DNA of 63,251 nt from Xanthobacteraceae bacterium (GTDB taxonomy: Bacteria > Pseudomonadota > Alphaproteobacteria > Rhizobiales > Xanthobacteraceae), in the NCBI GenBank assembly GCA_031291475.1, contig JARLIY010000150.1, positions 1-63,251 on the forward strand, written 5' to 3'. The notes below the pieces were generated by a model, which saw nothing but the letters and a program-made list of their open reading frames with translations, had not been told where the DNA came from and ran no database searches. The translations under genes and the position numbers were made by a program. This document shows, in pieces, positions 1-8,110 of this stretch (within the stretch, counting starts at the first letter, position 1; each line of letters starts with the position of its first letter).

Positions 1-87
1 CGCTGCCGGACGCGGCGCGGCCGCCGGCCGCTCCGCGACGGCGGTATCGGGGCTCGAATTACCGGGAACGGGACGCTTGCCAAACAC
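1..87 (-). CDS. cpaF: CpaF pilus assembly ATPase, N-terminal 29 codons (partial)
   Basis: Only the first 29 codons are inside the window. They start at a GTG with a GGAG ribosome binding site eight bases upstream and begin VFGKRPVPG, followed by an Ala/Pro-rich linker. CpaF proteins commonly open with a similar basic MFGKR-type stretch ahead of their secretion-ATPase domain. It is the last visible member of the minus-strand pilus operon and starts 29 bp after the cpaE stop. CpaF is the cytoplasmic hexameric ATPase that powers Flp pilus assembly. The catalytic part is off the window, so the call rests on position and the opening residues. Confidence 0.75.
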   Translation of the reverse strand, partial: MFGKRPVPGNSSPDTAVAERPAAAPRPAA

Positions 88-116
88 TTACGCTACTCCG
101 ACAGACATTGCGGTCA

Positions 117-1391
117 CTATTGCCGTTGCAGCAGTTTCTCGAACAGCGGCGACAGCAGGCTTGAACGTTGCTTCTTCGGCTCGGTGCGGCCGGTCAATTT
201 CTGCGCCAGTTGCCGGACAACCTCGGCGGTGCGGTGGCTATTTGAAATCTCCGCGATCATTTGTCCGTTATTCGCCGCCGCGCCGAACAGCTGCGGCTCG
301 AACGGGATGGCCGCGACCGGCTCGTCATCCAGCGCTTTGGCGAAGTCGGCGGCCTTGATCTCGGGCCGCTTGGGCACACCGATCTGGTTGAGGCAATAGA
401 GCGGGCGATGGTCGTTCGGCCGCGCCGCCTTGAGGAAGTCGTACAGATTTTTGGTGTTGCGCAGATTGGCGAGATCTGGCGCGGCGACAATGAGAATGTC
501 GTCGGCGCCGACCAGCGTCTGCTTGGTCCAGCCGGTCCATTGATGCGGCACATCGAGCACGATGCAGGGCACCGTCGCGCGCAGCGAGTCGAAGATCGAC
601 TCGAAAGCGTCTGCGCCGAAGTCGTAAACGTGGTCGAGCGTCGCCGGCGCCGCGAGCAGACTCAAATGGTCGGTGCATTTCGACAACAGCCGGTCGACGA
701 AGGCGGTATCGATGCGGTCCGGCGAGAACACCGCTTCGGCGATGCCCTGCGGCGGGTCCTGGTTGAAATCGAGCCCGGCGGTGCCGAACGCGAGGTCGAG
801 ATCGGTCACGACTGCGTCGAGCATGAGATCGCGGGCGACGGAGAACGCGATGTTGTGGGCGATAGTGGAGGCGCCGACGCCGCCTTTGGCCCCGACAACG
901 GCGACGATGCGGCCGACCGGCTTGGCATCCGGCGCCGAGAACAATCCGCACACGGCGCGCACGATCTGCAACGCGCCGACCGGCGCGATCAGATAATCGC
1001 TGACGCCGCGCCGCACTAGCTCGCGGTAGAGCGCAACGTCATTCATGCGCCCGATGATGATGACGCGGGTCGCGGCGTCGCATACCGGCGCAAGCTGGTC
1101 CAATCCGGCGAGGATGTCCTCGCTGCGGTTTTCGGACTCGAGGATGATGACGTTCGGCGTCGGCGAGCTTCGATAGGCTTCGATGGCGGCGATCAATCCA
1201 CCCATTTGGATGCGCAGATGCGCCTTGGCCATGCGCCGGTCCTCGCCGGCGGCCTGGATCGCGGCTGCGGTCTCCACGGTCTCGCAGAACACCTGCACGG
1301 AGACGCGCGGCGCCGGCGCGATGCGCTCCTCGCGCCCGGCGACCTCGGCGACCGGCATTTCCTGCAAAACGGCTTGACTAGCTGGGCTCAT
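117..1391 (-). CDS. cpaE: CpaE/TadZ pilus localization ATPase
   Basis: This 424-residue protein has a receiver-like N-terminal half (about residues 30-150, without an obvious full phosphorelay site). A MinD/ParA-type ATPase domain follows, with the deviant Walker A motif GAKGGVGAS at about residues 167-175. CpaE/TadZ proteins place the Flp pilus machine at the cell pole. The gene begins with ATG 11 bp after the cpaD stop and is followed by cpaF, which is the standard cpa/tad order. The length is normal for the family and nothing is missing. Confidence 0.92.
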   Translation of the reverse strand: MSPASQAVLQEMPVAEVAGREERIAPAPRVSVQVFCETVETAAAIQAAGEDRRMAKAHLRIQMGGLIAAIEAYRSSPTPNVIILESENRSEDILAGLDQLAPVCDAATRVIIIGRMNDVALYRELVRRGVSDYLIAPVGALQIVRAVCGLFSAPDAKPVGRIVAVVGAKGGVGASTIAHNIAFSVARDLMLDAVVTDLDLAFGTAGLDFNQDPPQGIAEAVFSPDRIDTAFVDRLLSKCTDHLSLLAAPATLDHVYDFGADAFESIFDSLRATVPCIVLDVPHQWTGWTKQTLVGADDILIVAAPDLANLRNTKNLYDFLKAARPNDHRPLYCLNQIGVPKRPEIKAADFAKALDDEPVAAIPFEPQLFGAAANNGQMIAEISNSHRTAEVVRQLAQKLTGRTEPKKQRSSLLSPLFEKLLQRQ

Positions 1392-1402
1392 GACCTGCCG
1401 GA

Positions 1403-2161
1403 TTATTGTCCTGTTGAACTAACGTTGCTGATCTTGGTCGAATCTTCGGCCGGGTACTGCGTCTGGGTGCGCTGGCCTTGCCGATATTGCTCCATGACCG
1501 CCGTTCGCCGCATTTCATAGGCCGGCGTTTCGGCGCGCGGCTGCGCCAGGTCGGCGGGATTCTCGACCATGGCGGCAAGGTTGCGCTGGGTGGCGCAGCC
1601 CGCGTTCCACATCGGCTGGTTCTCGGAATAAGCGCGGTTGAAGCTCGGCCCGATATCCTCGGGCCAGACGCCGCACGGCCCGGCTTGAGCGGCGAGCCGC
1701 GGATAGGTGATGCGGATGGTCGCGAGGTTGATCGCCGGCGGGTTGTAGGCGCGCACCAGCAGACCGTTGGGCGGCACGCCGCCGGCGGTAAGCAGCGAGC
1801 GGATCGTAGGCATCGCCTCCGCCGCCGCACGCTCGTTGCTGGTGCCGACCGGCAGATCGACAATAACACCGCCGGTCGCCTCATGTTTCCAGGTTTGCGC
1901 GAACTGCATCACCTGCGCGCGCTGCACCGCGTTGATCTCGCCGCGGTTGGAGCCGATGAAGACTTCGATGGTGTGGTCCGCCTCGGTGACGGTGATGGGA
2001 TGCCGCAAGCGGTAATCGCTGGGAACGTCGGGCCCCGCGGCGACCTGCTGGTCGGTGTTGCAGGCGCAAACGAAGAGCGCACAGCCGCCGACCACCAGCG
2101 CGCGAATGGCTAAGCTGGCGATGCCGCGGCGCTCGGTGATCGTTGTCGGGGCAATTTGCAT
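1403..2161 (-). CDS. cpaD: CpaD pilus biogenesis lipoprotein
   Basis: The ATG at 2161 is preferred over upstream in-frame starts because an AAGGAG site lies seven bases before it and the protein then begins with a signal peptide. A Cys-Ala-Cys at about residues 33-35 closes the hydrophobic segment and could serve as a lipobox. The mature part carries the CpaD features: a YRLRHPI stretch followed by an OmpA-like region and a conserved C-rich middle (GPCGVWPEDIG, GCATQRNLAAMV). CpaD is a periplasmic or outer-membrane accessory of the CpaC secretin. It sits between cpaC and cpaE with short gaps. Confidence 0.9.
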   Translation of the reverse strand: MQIAPTTITERRGIASLAIRALVVGGCALFVCACNTDQQVAAGPDVPSDYRLRHPITVTEADHTIEVFIGSNRGEINAVQRAQVMQFAQTWKHEATGGVIVDLPVGTSNERAAAEAMPTIRSLLTAGGVPPNGLLVRAYNPPAINLATIRITYPRLAAQAGPCGVWPEDIGPSFNRAYSENQPMWNAGCATQRNLAAMVENPADLAQPRAETPAYEMRRTAVMEQYRQGQRTQTQYPAEDSTKISNVSSTGQ

Positions 2162-2183
2162 CGTTGTCTCCTTCGGACCTGGG

Positions 2184-3734
2184 TCAGTCCAGGATGAAGC
2201 CGTATTTGCCGCGATAATTGTCCGGCGGATCGGTGGTGCCGCCGACGCCGTAGATGCGGTTGAGCCGACCCAGCAGCACGCTCGCCGGATCGCTCGGATC
2301 GGCGAAGCCGTCGTCGGGCCGCGACAGATCCTTCTGCGCCACCGCGTGCACGACATAAGGCGTCACCAGAACTACAAGCTCGGTCTGATTATTTTGGTAG
2401 TCACGGCTTTTAAACAGCGTTCCCAGAATCGGCACCTGCATCAGTCCGGGAAAGCCGGTGATGTCCTGCTTGGTTTGATTCTCGATCATGCCGGCCATGG
2501 CGAGCGAACCGCCCGAGGGAATTTCGACCGTCGTGTCCGCGCGCCGCACATCCAGGCCGGGAACGGTCGTTCCCGCCACCGTCACGGAAATCGTGGAGTT
2601 AAGCTGCGAGACTTCCGTCGACACGTGGAGGCTAATGCGGCCTTCCGACAGCACCACCGGGCTGAAGGTCAGGCCGACACCGAAGTTCTGAAAGGCAATG
2701 CCGGGCGGCTGGCCGTTGGTCGACGGTATCGGATACGGGAACATGCCGCCGGCCAGGAAATGCGCGGATTCGCCGGAGATCGCGGTCAGCGTCGGTTCGG
2801 CCAAGGTGCGGACCACGCCGACTTGCTCCATCGCTTGCAAGGTCGCGGTCAGCCCGTTTTTAAACACGCCGGCAACAGAACTGGGCGGCGTCCCGTTGAC
2901 CGGGAAGGCATTGGTATTGTTGAAATTGACGACGGTCGCACCATAGCCGACGCTGCCGCTGAGATTGACGCCCAACTGCTTGATCACAGTGCGGTCCATT
3001 TCCGCGACTGTCACTTTAAGCATGACCTGATCGCGGCCGCGCACGATGATCGAGTTGATGACCTTGCTCGACGAGCCGGAGCAGCTGTTGCTGCTGCCGT
3101 TATTGCTGCCTGCGCCGCCGACACTGACGACCGTCGTCGAACCGCTGCCGCTGGAGCCCGCGCCGGCGCCGCTCCCAGCGCTGCCGCTGAAGCCGCTTTC
3201 ACTTGCGCCGACGAAATGTGACGCCACGGCGCAAGCCTGCTGCGCCTCGGCCTGGTTTGCCGCCGTGCCGGTCAGCATGATGCCGTCCCCGATACCTTCA
3301 ACATTGACGTCCGAGTCCGGCATAATTCGGTGGATCGCCGCGCGGATCGGGCTGACATCCCGCGTGACCGCAATGTCGAAACCCGCGAGCTGCTTGCCCG
3401 CGGAATCGAAAAAGAAAATGTTGGTCGCGCCCGCGGTAATGGCGATGATGTAAGCGCGGCGCGAAGAGCGGATCACGGCATTGGCGATTTTCGGATCGGC
3501 AACCAGCACGTCCTTGATGTCGCGCGGAAAATCGACAACCACCGACTTGCCTTTGCCAAGCGGGAGGAAGCGCGAGCCAAAATCGCTCGCGGCGACGACG
3601 ATCGGCTGCGTTCCCGGTTCGCCGACTTGCCGCTCGGCCGCGCCGGCGGCGCCGCCATGCGTCACCGCCAACGACACCACGCCCGCCAGTAGCCCGGCGA
3701 GAGCGGCCGCGCCGATCGGTGTCCTTGGTCTCAT
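2184..3734 (-). CDS. cpaC: CpaC/RcpA Flp pilus secretin
   Basis: The predicted protein is 516 residues. It has an N-terminal signal peptide, a pilus N-terminal domain (about 40-120, beginning FLPLGKGKSVVVDFPRDI), a BON domain (about 120-185), a Ser/Gly-rich linker and a C-terminal secretin domain that includes EPTLTAISGESAHFLAGG. The ATG at 3734 is chosen because AAGGGG lies eight bases upstream; a TTG six bases earlier is possible but less well placed. The protein forms the outer-membrane channel for the Flp pilus. The gene is in the cpaB-cpaC-cpaD order typical of the locus. Confidence 0.93.
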   Translation of the reverse strand: MRPRTPIGAAALAGLLAGVVSLAVTHGGAAGAAERQVGEPGTQPIVVAASDFGSRFLPLGKGKSVVVDFPRDIKDVLVADPKIANAVIRSSRRAYIIAITAGATNIFFFDSAGKQLAGFDIAVTRDVSPIRAAIHRIMPDSDVNVEGIGDGIMLTGTAANQAEAQQACAVASHFVGASESGFSGSAGSGAGAGSSGSGSTTVVSVGGAGSNNGSSNSCSGSSSKVINSIIVRGRDQVMLKVTVAEMDRTVIKQLGVNLSGSVGYGATVVNFNNTNAFPVNGTPPSSVAGVFKNGLTATLQAMEQVGVVRTLAEPTLTAISGESAHFLAGGMFPYPIPSTNGQPPGIAFQNFGVGLTFSPVVLSEGRISLHVSTEVSQLNSTISVTVAGTTVPGLDVRRADTTVEIPSGGSLAMAGMIENQTKQDITGFPGLMQVPILGTLFKSRDYQNNQTELVVLVTPYVVHAVAQKDLSRPDDGFADPSDPASVLLGRLNRIYGVGGTTDPPDNYRGKYGFILD

Positions 3735-3757
3735 GGTCAATTCCCCTTCGTGCGGCT

Positions 3758-4558
3758 TCAGCGCGTGGTCGATTGCGTGCTCACGCCGTAACGAACCGTG
3801 TTGATGCCCGCGCCGGCCTTTTCTTCCTGGTTGTCGCCGCCTTCGGGGGTCGGCGACTGTGAGTCGAGAAGGCTGCGCAGAGTGAGTGAAAGCGTGCCGA
3901 GCTGACGGCTCAGCGCCAGCGTCTCGGCCTGGTGCGGATCGAGCTCAATGGTCGCAGTCTTGCCGATCACGACTTTCTGGCCGTCTTTTTCGCCGACCGT
4001 CTGGTCGACGGCGAGCACCCGGACGTTTCTCAGGACCGTCTCGCTGATCAATTTCTCGAGGCCGGAGATCTTCTCCGCCGCCTTGTCGTGACGCGTCAGC
4101 AAGACGTCGACGTGATCGTTGGGCAGGATGAAGCCGCCCGCGCTGGTGTCGGGCGCTATATCGAGCGATATAGCCCGCATGCCGTGCGGCAGGATGGCTG
4201 CCATGAAGCCGCCGCCCTTGCCGTTGACGACCTTGGAGTCGCGAATGGGTTCGCCGGCCATGACCGGCGAGCGCACGATGGCGCCGACGAAGTCTTTGAT
4301 CGCGTCCGGCCGATCGGGCTTTTTAATGAAGTTCGAGCCCGTCGAAGCGGCCGGCCAGGTTTGCCAGGCGATGTCCTTGTCGCTGACGACCTGACCGGTG
4401 TCGAGATCGGATTTTGCGATCAGCACATCGACGGTGGCGAGCGGCGGCGGCGGCGGCGCTTTGGGCGCTTCGGCTTGTCGGCCGCCGCTTGCCAGGTAGG
4501 CGGCAACGCCGCCGGCGGCAAGAGCAACACCCAGGACGATGAGGCGCGCGGGTTTCAT
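3758..4558 (-). CDS. cpaB: CpaB/RcpC pilus assembly protein
   Basis: The 266-residue product has one N-terminal membrane segment (residues 5-25) and a Pro-rich spacer. An SAF-type domain typical of CpaB/RcpC follows (VDVLIAKSDLDTGQVVSDKD and PGEPI-like segments). The family stabilises or gates the secretin complex in the periplasm. The start is the ATG at 4558 with a weak GAAGAG upstream. A 187-bp gap separates it from cpaA, so cpaB-F may have an extra promoter of its own, but no clear consensus is visible in that gap. Confidence 0.9.
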   Translation of the reverse strand: MKPARLIVLGVALAAGGVAAYLASGGRQAEAPKAPPPPPLATVDVLIAKSDLDTGQVVSDKDIAWQTWPAASTGSNFIKKPDRPDAIKDFVGAIVRSPVMAGEPIRDSKVVNGKGGGFMAAILPHGMRAISLDIAPDTSAGGFILPNDHVDVLLTRHDKAAEKISGLEKLISETVLRNVRVLAVDQTVGEKDGQKVVIGKTATIELDPHQAETLALSRQLGTLSLTLRSLLDSQSPTPEGGDNQEEKAGAGINTVRYGVSTQSTTR

Positions 4559-4745
4559 GACTCTTCAACTTCCCAAAGCGACGCAAACTGCGGACAGTCG
4601 TCGTCTCGCGGATTTCAACAGCTAAACGTCAAAGCATGGTTAATGAGGCGTATCTAAATCGCGTTAATTACGCGTTACGCCACGGTTTTTTGGCGGTGGA
4701 CCCGGGCCGGATCCGGCGCCATTGGATCGGCTTAGGCCGAATTCG

Positions 4746-5258
4746 TTAATGAGTTATAGACGCCATCCACTCGGTGTGCGGATAGACCAGGAGCGCGGCC
4801 GCGGCGAGCGCGATGCCGTAGGGAACGCCGCCGTCGATGCGGTGAAGCCGCTCGGCCCATTCGCGGCCGACGAAGACCCGCGGCAGCGGCATGGTGCGAA
4901 ATTGCATGATCGCAATCGTCAGCACCCCGCCCAACAACGATGCGTAAACGAGATAATCGGCAAGGTGGGCGAAACCGAACCACAGCACCGTGGCGGCCGC
5001 GAGCTTGGCGTCGCCTCCGCCGATCCAGCCGCGGGTGAAGAGGACGAAAACGACCGCAAGCACCACCGCGGCTGCGCCGGCATGCGACAACAGATCGGCG
5101 GCGCTCATGCCGACCAGAGCGGCGAGCAGGCCGAAGCCGGCGACTAGGATAAGCGAGACGCGGTTGGCGATCGTCATCGTGAACAGGTCGCTGGACGCGG
5201 CAAACGCCATCATCGCCGGAAACAGCGTCAGCTTGATCACTTCGGTCAACAGGACCAT
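4746..5258 (-). CDS. cpaA: CpaA prepilin peptidase (A24 family)
   Basis: This small, hydrophobic protein of 170 residues has about five or six membrane segments. The two aspartates of type IV prepilin peptidases are visible: one in ASSDLFTMTI near residue 24 and one in the GGGDAKLA motif (the GxGD signature) near residue 83. It lacks the N-methylating domain, as CpaA/TadV proteins do. It is expected to cleave the leader of the pilin encoded just upstream. It lies downstream of the pilin terminator hairpin, so it is probably expressed by read-through at a lower level than the pilin. Confidence 0.92.
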   Translation of the reverse strand: MVLLTEVIKLTLFPAMMAFAASSDLFTMTIANRVSLILVAGFGLLAALVGMSAADLLSHAGAAAVVLAVVFVLFTRGWIGGGDAKLAAATVLWFGFAHLADYLVYASLLGGVLTIAIMQFRTMPLPRVFVGREWAERLHRIDGGVPYGIALAAAALLVYPHTEWMASITH

Positions 5259-5332
5259 GGCTCGGATACCGTCGATAGGTGCTCCCGGCGGGTTTACCCG
5301 GCGCGGGTTGAGAGCGCGTTAGCGAGCGCCGC

Positions 5333-5367
5333 AAAAAAGCGAAAGGGCCCCGGCACGGCCGGAGCCC
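5333..5367 (-). terminator. Rho-independent terminator between flp and cpaA
   Basis: On the minus strand a ten-pair stem (GGGCTCCGGC / GCCGGGGCCC with one G-T pair) and a three-base loop are followed by a T-rich run ending in TTTTTT. It starts about 27 bp after the pilin stop. Such a hairpin lets the pilin be made in large excess over the assembly genes, with partial read-through into cpaA-F. Confidence 0.8.
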
Positions 5368-5393
5368 TCTCTGAGACGTTCATCCGAACGCGC

Positions 5394-5558
5394 TTACTTA
5401 AGCTGCGTGGAGATGCTGCTGAAGGTCGTGTTCAGCTTGGTGCCGAGGCCGTTGACGACGGCGATAATGGCAACCGAGATGCCGGCGGCGATGAGGCCAT
5501 ACTCGATGGCCGTGGCGCCGGATTCGTCCTTCACGAAACGCGAAACGAGGGTCTTCAT
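5394..5558 (-). CDS. flp: Flp/PilA type IVb pilin
   Basis: The product is 54 residues when started at the ATG at 5558, which has AGGAG seven bases upstream; a longer in-frame start at 5582 has no such site. The sequence shows a short basic and acidic leader (MKTLVSRFVKDESG), the processing region ATAIEYGLIAAGIS with the conserved Glu-Tyr pair, and one hydrophobic helix. This is the classic Flp class. It is the structural pilus subunit, processed by CpaA and assembled by the CpaB-F machine encoded downstream. Confidence 0.95.
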   Translation of the reverse strand: MKTLVSRFVKDESGATAIEYGLIAAGISVAIIAVVNGLGTKLNTTFSSISTQLK

Positions 5559-6025
5559 CTGTTGGCTCCTTAAGGTCCACATGTAGCTGTCTGAGCTCGA
5601 CCCAGGGCCCGTTATTCCGGACCGTTTGGATCATGACGTAACCTAACCGCGAGAACTTGCGATGCGGTTAAATCAACTGTGGAAACTTCCATCCGGCGCC
5701 TTGTTCCCTGTCGTAGTTAACGGCGCCTTTCCGCGGTGCGAACAACGGTAGCGTTTGCCGCGCGCTCCCGGCGCACCCGGTGACGGCAGGCCCGCCCCAG
5801 GCCCAACCGCGCTCGTGGATGAACAACAAATAGCCGATAGAAGTTTCAGCGGCGTAACCGGCAAATGCATTTGCTGCAATTCAGCAAAGCCCTGCCGGCG
5901 CAGCTCGGCTGAGTTCCTATTCATCGCGTATTAATGCGCATCCTTCATATCGATCAGATAACGCGCAGCTGCTGCCCGCGCACACAACAACCGCCAGGCA
6001 ACTGGCCAAAAAAAGCGGCTATCGC
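5559..6025. other. Intergenic region, divergent promoters
   Basis: These 467 bp separate the minus-strand pilin from the plus-strand hydroxylase gene. The GC content is lower than in the genes and there is no convincing coding frame. An 83-residue minus-strand frame inside it has no motif and no ribosome binding site. The region presumably carries the flp promoter, but no clear -35/-10 pair was identified. Confidence 0.5.
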
Positions 6026-6859
6026 ATGAACCAGGAATTGCTCGGATTCGTCGTCAACGTCGGCGAGACGTTTATGAAGATCATTCCGATCTCGCTCGGA
6101 ATAGCCGCCGCCTTCACGGTGCTGACCTATTTTTGGGCCTGCAATCCCGGACGGCCTTGGTGGCGCAAGCCCGATCTGATCACCGACCTGTGCTACTGGT
6201 TCTTCATTCCGATCATCGCGCGCTACTTCCGCATCGGCATGCTCATCGCCGGCGCCGCACTTCTGTTCCACATCACCACCGCCGACGGCCTGATCGCCTT
6301 CTACGAAAACGGCCACGGCCCGCTGGCGAGCCTGCCGCTCGTTGCGCAAATGATCATCTTTCTGGTCGGCGAAGATTTCATCACCTACTGGACGCATCGC
6401 CTGTTTCATGGCGACCAGTTGTGGAAGTACCACGCCGTGCATCATTCCTCGGAAGAGCTGGAATGGATCTCCGCGGCGCGTTTCCATCCGATCAATCTGT
6501 TCCTCGGCTCCGTAGCCGCCGATGTGATTTTACTGCTCATCGGCATCTCGCCGAACGTGTTCGTCGTGCTCGGCCCGATCACCATCGCGCATTCGGCGTT
6601 CGTGCATGCCAATCTCGACTGGACGTTAGGCCCGTTCAAATACGTGATCGCCACGCCGGTCTTCCACCGCTGGCACCACACCGCCGCCGACCGCGGCGGC
6701 GAGAAGAACTTCGCCGCCACCTTCCCGGTGCTCGATCTCATCTTCGGCACGTTTTATATGCCGGCCGGCGAAATGCCCGATCACTACGGAATCGCTGATC
6801 GCGACTTCCCGATGAGTTTCGGCGCGCAACTCTTGCACCCCTTCACCCAGCGAAACTGA
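6026..6859 (+). CDS. Fatty acid hydroxylase / sterol desaturase family membrane protein
   Basis: The 277-residue protein has several membrane segments and the histidine clusters of the di-iron hydroxylase superfamily: HRLFH (about 123-127), HAVHH (about 136-140) and HRWHH (about 215-219). These ligate two irons that activate oxygen for C-H hydroxylation or desaturation of a lipid. The substrate cannot be told from sequence. It is a single gene on the plus strand between the pilus operon and an orphan pilus-domain gene, with no clear functional partner. Confidence 0.85.
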   Translation: MNQELLGFVVNVGETFMKIIPISLGIAAAFTVLTYFWACNPGRPWWRKPDLITDLCYWFFIPIIARYFRIGMLIAGAALLFHITTADGLIAFYENGHGPLASLPLVAQMIIFLVGEDFITYWTHRLFHGDQLWKYHAVHHSSEELEWISAARFHPINLFLGSVAADVILLLIGISPNVFVVLGPITIAHSAFVHANLDWTLGPFKYVIATPVFHRWHHTAADRGGEKNFAATFPVLDLIFGTFYMPAGEMPDHYGIADRDFPMSFGAQLLHPFTQRN

Positions 6860-7016
6860 GCCGGCACCGCCTGTTACCGCCGCATCGGGGTTCGGGGCCA
6901 ACGAAGCCGGCGGCGCCTACCGGCAAATTTGCATTTCTTTCACCAATTTGGCGTCAACTGGAGGTGTAAGAGCCTCGTCGGTTTGTAAGTTCCGCGTAGC
7001 GTTTCGGAGAGTCTCG

Positions 7017-7532
7017 ATGGCGGCGTTGTGCGCGCGAGGCCGGCCCAAGTGGGGCCCGCTGCATTGGCTGTCGGCAATCTTCATGAGCGTCGCCTTGGTC
7101 ACGCCGGCGGCAGCGGCCGCTCCGGCGCCCGCCGAACCGATCATCGTCATGCTCGACCAGGCCAAAATGCTGCAACTGCCCGAGCGTGCCGCCACCGTCG
7201 TGGTCGGCAACCCGCTGATCGCCGATTTGTCGGTCCAGCCCGGCGGCCTCGCCGTGATTACCGGCAAGAGCTATGGCGCCACCAACTTCATCGTCACGGA
7301 TAAGACCGGCGCCGTATTACTGGAAAAGACCGTCGAGGTGACCGAAGCGAACGATCCCACTGTCGTGGTCTATCGCGGCGCCGACGATCGGGAAACCTTC
7401 AGCTGCACGCCCGACTGCTCGCGCCGGCTGACGCTGGGCGACGCGCCGGAGTTCTTCGACAAGACGCTGACGCAGATCGCGTCGCGCAATGCCCAGGCTG
7501 CCGGGGCCGGCGCCATGGCGTCGGGCCACTAA
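7017..7532 (+). CDS. Orphan pilus assembly N-terminal domain protein (secretin N-domain paralogue)
   Basis: The ATG at 7017 has GGAGA six bases upstream and gives 171 residues with a signal peptide ending near AAAAAP. The mature part contains one domain similar to the N-terminus of CpaC (VMLDQAKMLQLPERAATVVV, GNPLIADLSV, GKSYGATNF), but no BON or secretin domain follows. A short tail contains two cysteines in SCTPDC. Such stand-alone copies are recognised in rhizobia and are presumed periplasmic. A link to the cpa machine is suggested by proximity only. Confidence 0.8.
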   Translation: MAALCARGRPKWGPLHWLSAIFMSVALVTPAAAAAPAPAEPIIVMLDQAKMLQLPERAATVVVGNPLIADLSVQPGGLAVITGKSYGATNFIVTDKTGAVLLEKTVEVTEANDPTVVVYRGADDRETFSCTPDCSRRLTLGDAPEFFDKTLTQIASRNAQAAGAGAMASGH

Positions 7533-7542
7533 TTCTTCCCAC

Positions 7543-7995
7543 TTACGGGATCGGCAGTGCCGTCGTCGACTTGATCTTCTCCATGGCGAAGCGCGACGTA
7601 ACGTTCTTCAACGGCACCGCTGCGATCAGCCGCTTATAGAAGCCGTCATAGCCGGCCATATCCGGCACCACGACACGCAGCATGTAGTCGACGTCGCCGG
7701 CCATGCGATAAAACTCCATCACTTCCGGCATGGCGCCGACCACTTTGGCGAAGTTTTGCAGCCATTCCTGCGAATGGTCGCCGGTCTCGACCGAAACGAA
7801 GACGCTGATGCCAAGGCCGACCCGGTCCTGATCGACCAGCGCGACGCGCTTCTGGATAATGCCGTCGGCTTCCAGCCGCTGGATGCGCTTCCAGCACGGC
7901 GTCGAGGAGAGGCCGACGCGCGAGCCGATCTCGGCCACCGACAGCGACGCATCGTCCTGAAGTACGGTGAGAATCTTGCGGTCGATGGCATCCAT
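7543..7995 (-). CDS. Lrp/AsnC family transcriptional regulator
   Basis: The 150-residue protein opens with an AsnC-type winged helix-turn-helix (MDAIDRKILTVLQDDASLSV, then VGLSSTPCWKRIQRLEADGII) and ends with a RAM ligand-binding domain (about 65-140). It is full length. GGAAGA is available as a ribosome binding site and lies inside one arm of a 13-bp inverted repeat. Only 53 bp of native upstream sequence remain before an IS1595 element, so its promoter region has been split. The target genes are not evident; the regulator is convergent with the pilus-domain gene. Confidence 0.9.
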   Translation of the reverse strand: MDAIDRKILTVLQDDASLSVAEIGSRVGLSSTPCWKRIQRLEADGIIQKRVALVDQDRVGLGISVFVSVETGDHSQEWLQNFAKVVGAMPEVMEFYRMAGDVDYMLRVVVPDMAGYDGFYKRLIAAVPLKNVTSRFAMEKIKSTTALPIP

Positions 7996-7997
7996 GG

Positions 7998-8048
7998 GAA
8001 TATTCTTCCAAGACAGAGCGTTGCTTAAGCGCTACCATGGAAGAATAT
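7998..8048. promoter_or_regulatory. 13-bp inverted repeat upstream of the Lrp gene, split by the IS
   Basis: The left arm GAATATTCTTCCA (7998-8010) overlaps the ribosome binding site of the Lrp gene. The right arm TGGAAGAATAT (8038-8048) is cut by the IS. When the IS is removed and one target copy kept, the next bases TC (10059-10060) restore a perfect 13-base arm. A symmetric site at this position is a plausible Lrp operator (inference). Confidence 0.55.
8040..8048. repeat. Left target-site duplication of the IS1595 element
   Basis: GAAGAATAT at 8040-8048 is repeated exactly at 10050-10058, immediately outside the two terminal inverted repeats. IS1595-family elements usually make 8-bp duplications, so eight or nine of these bases are the duplicated target. 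Confidence 0.85.
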
Positions 8049-8078
8049 GGCAATTCCGTAGTTGACACCACAAACCCC
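8049..8078 (+). repeat. Left terminal inverted repeat of the IS
   Basis: Begins GGCAATTCCGTAGTTGACAC. It matches the reverse complement of 10022-10049 with one gap and a few mismatches. Its TTGACA also acts as the -35 box of the transposase promoter. Confidence 0.85.
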
Positions 8079-8090
8079 AAGTGCTAGTAT
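8062..8090 (+). promoter_or_regulatory. Transposase promoter, -35 inside the left TIR
   Basis: TTGACA (8062-8067), a 17-base spacer and TAGTAT (8085-8090) form a near-consensus sigma-70 type promoter 20 bp before the transposase start. Confidence 0.65.
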
Positions 8091-8110
8091 TTAGCCATAG
8101 GAGAGGTCCG

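Noticed and set aside
2055..3221. Long plus-strand open frame opposite cpaC/cpaD
   Set aside because: It is an antisense frame produced by high GC in the real genes; no ribosome binding site or family motif.
5673..5924. 83-residue minus-strand frame between flp and the hydroxylase
   Set aside because: No ribosome binding site, no motif, composition unlike neighbouring genes.
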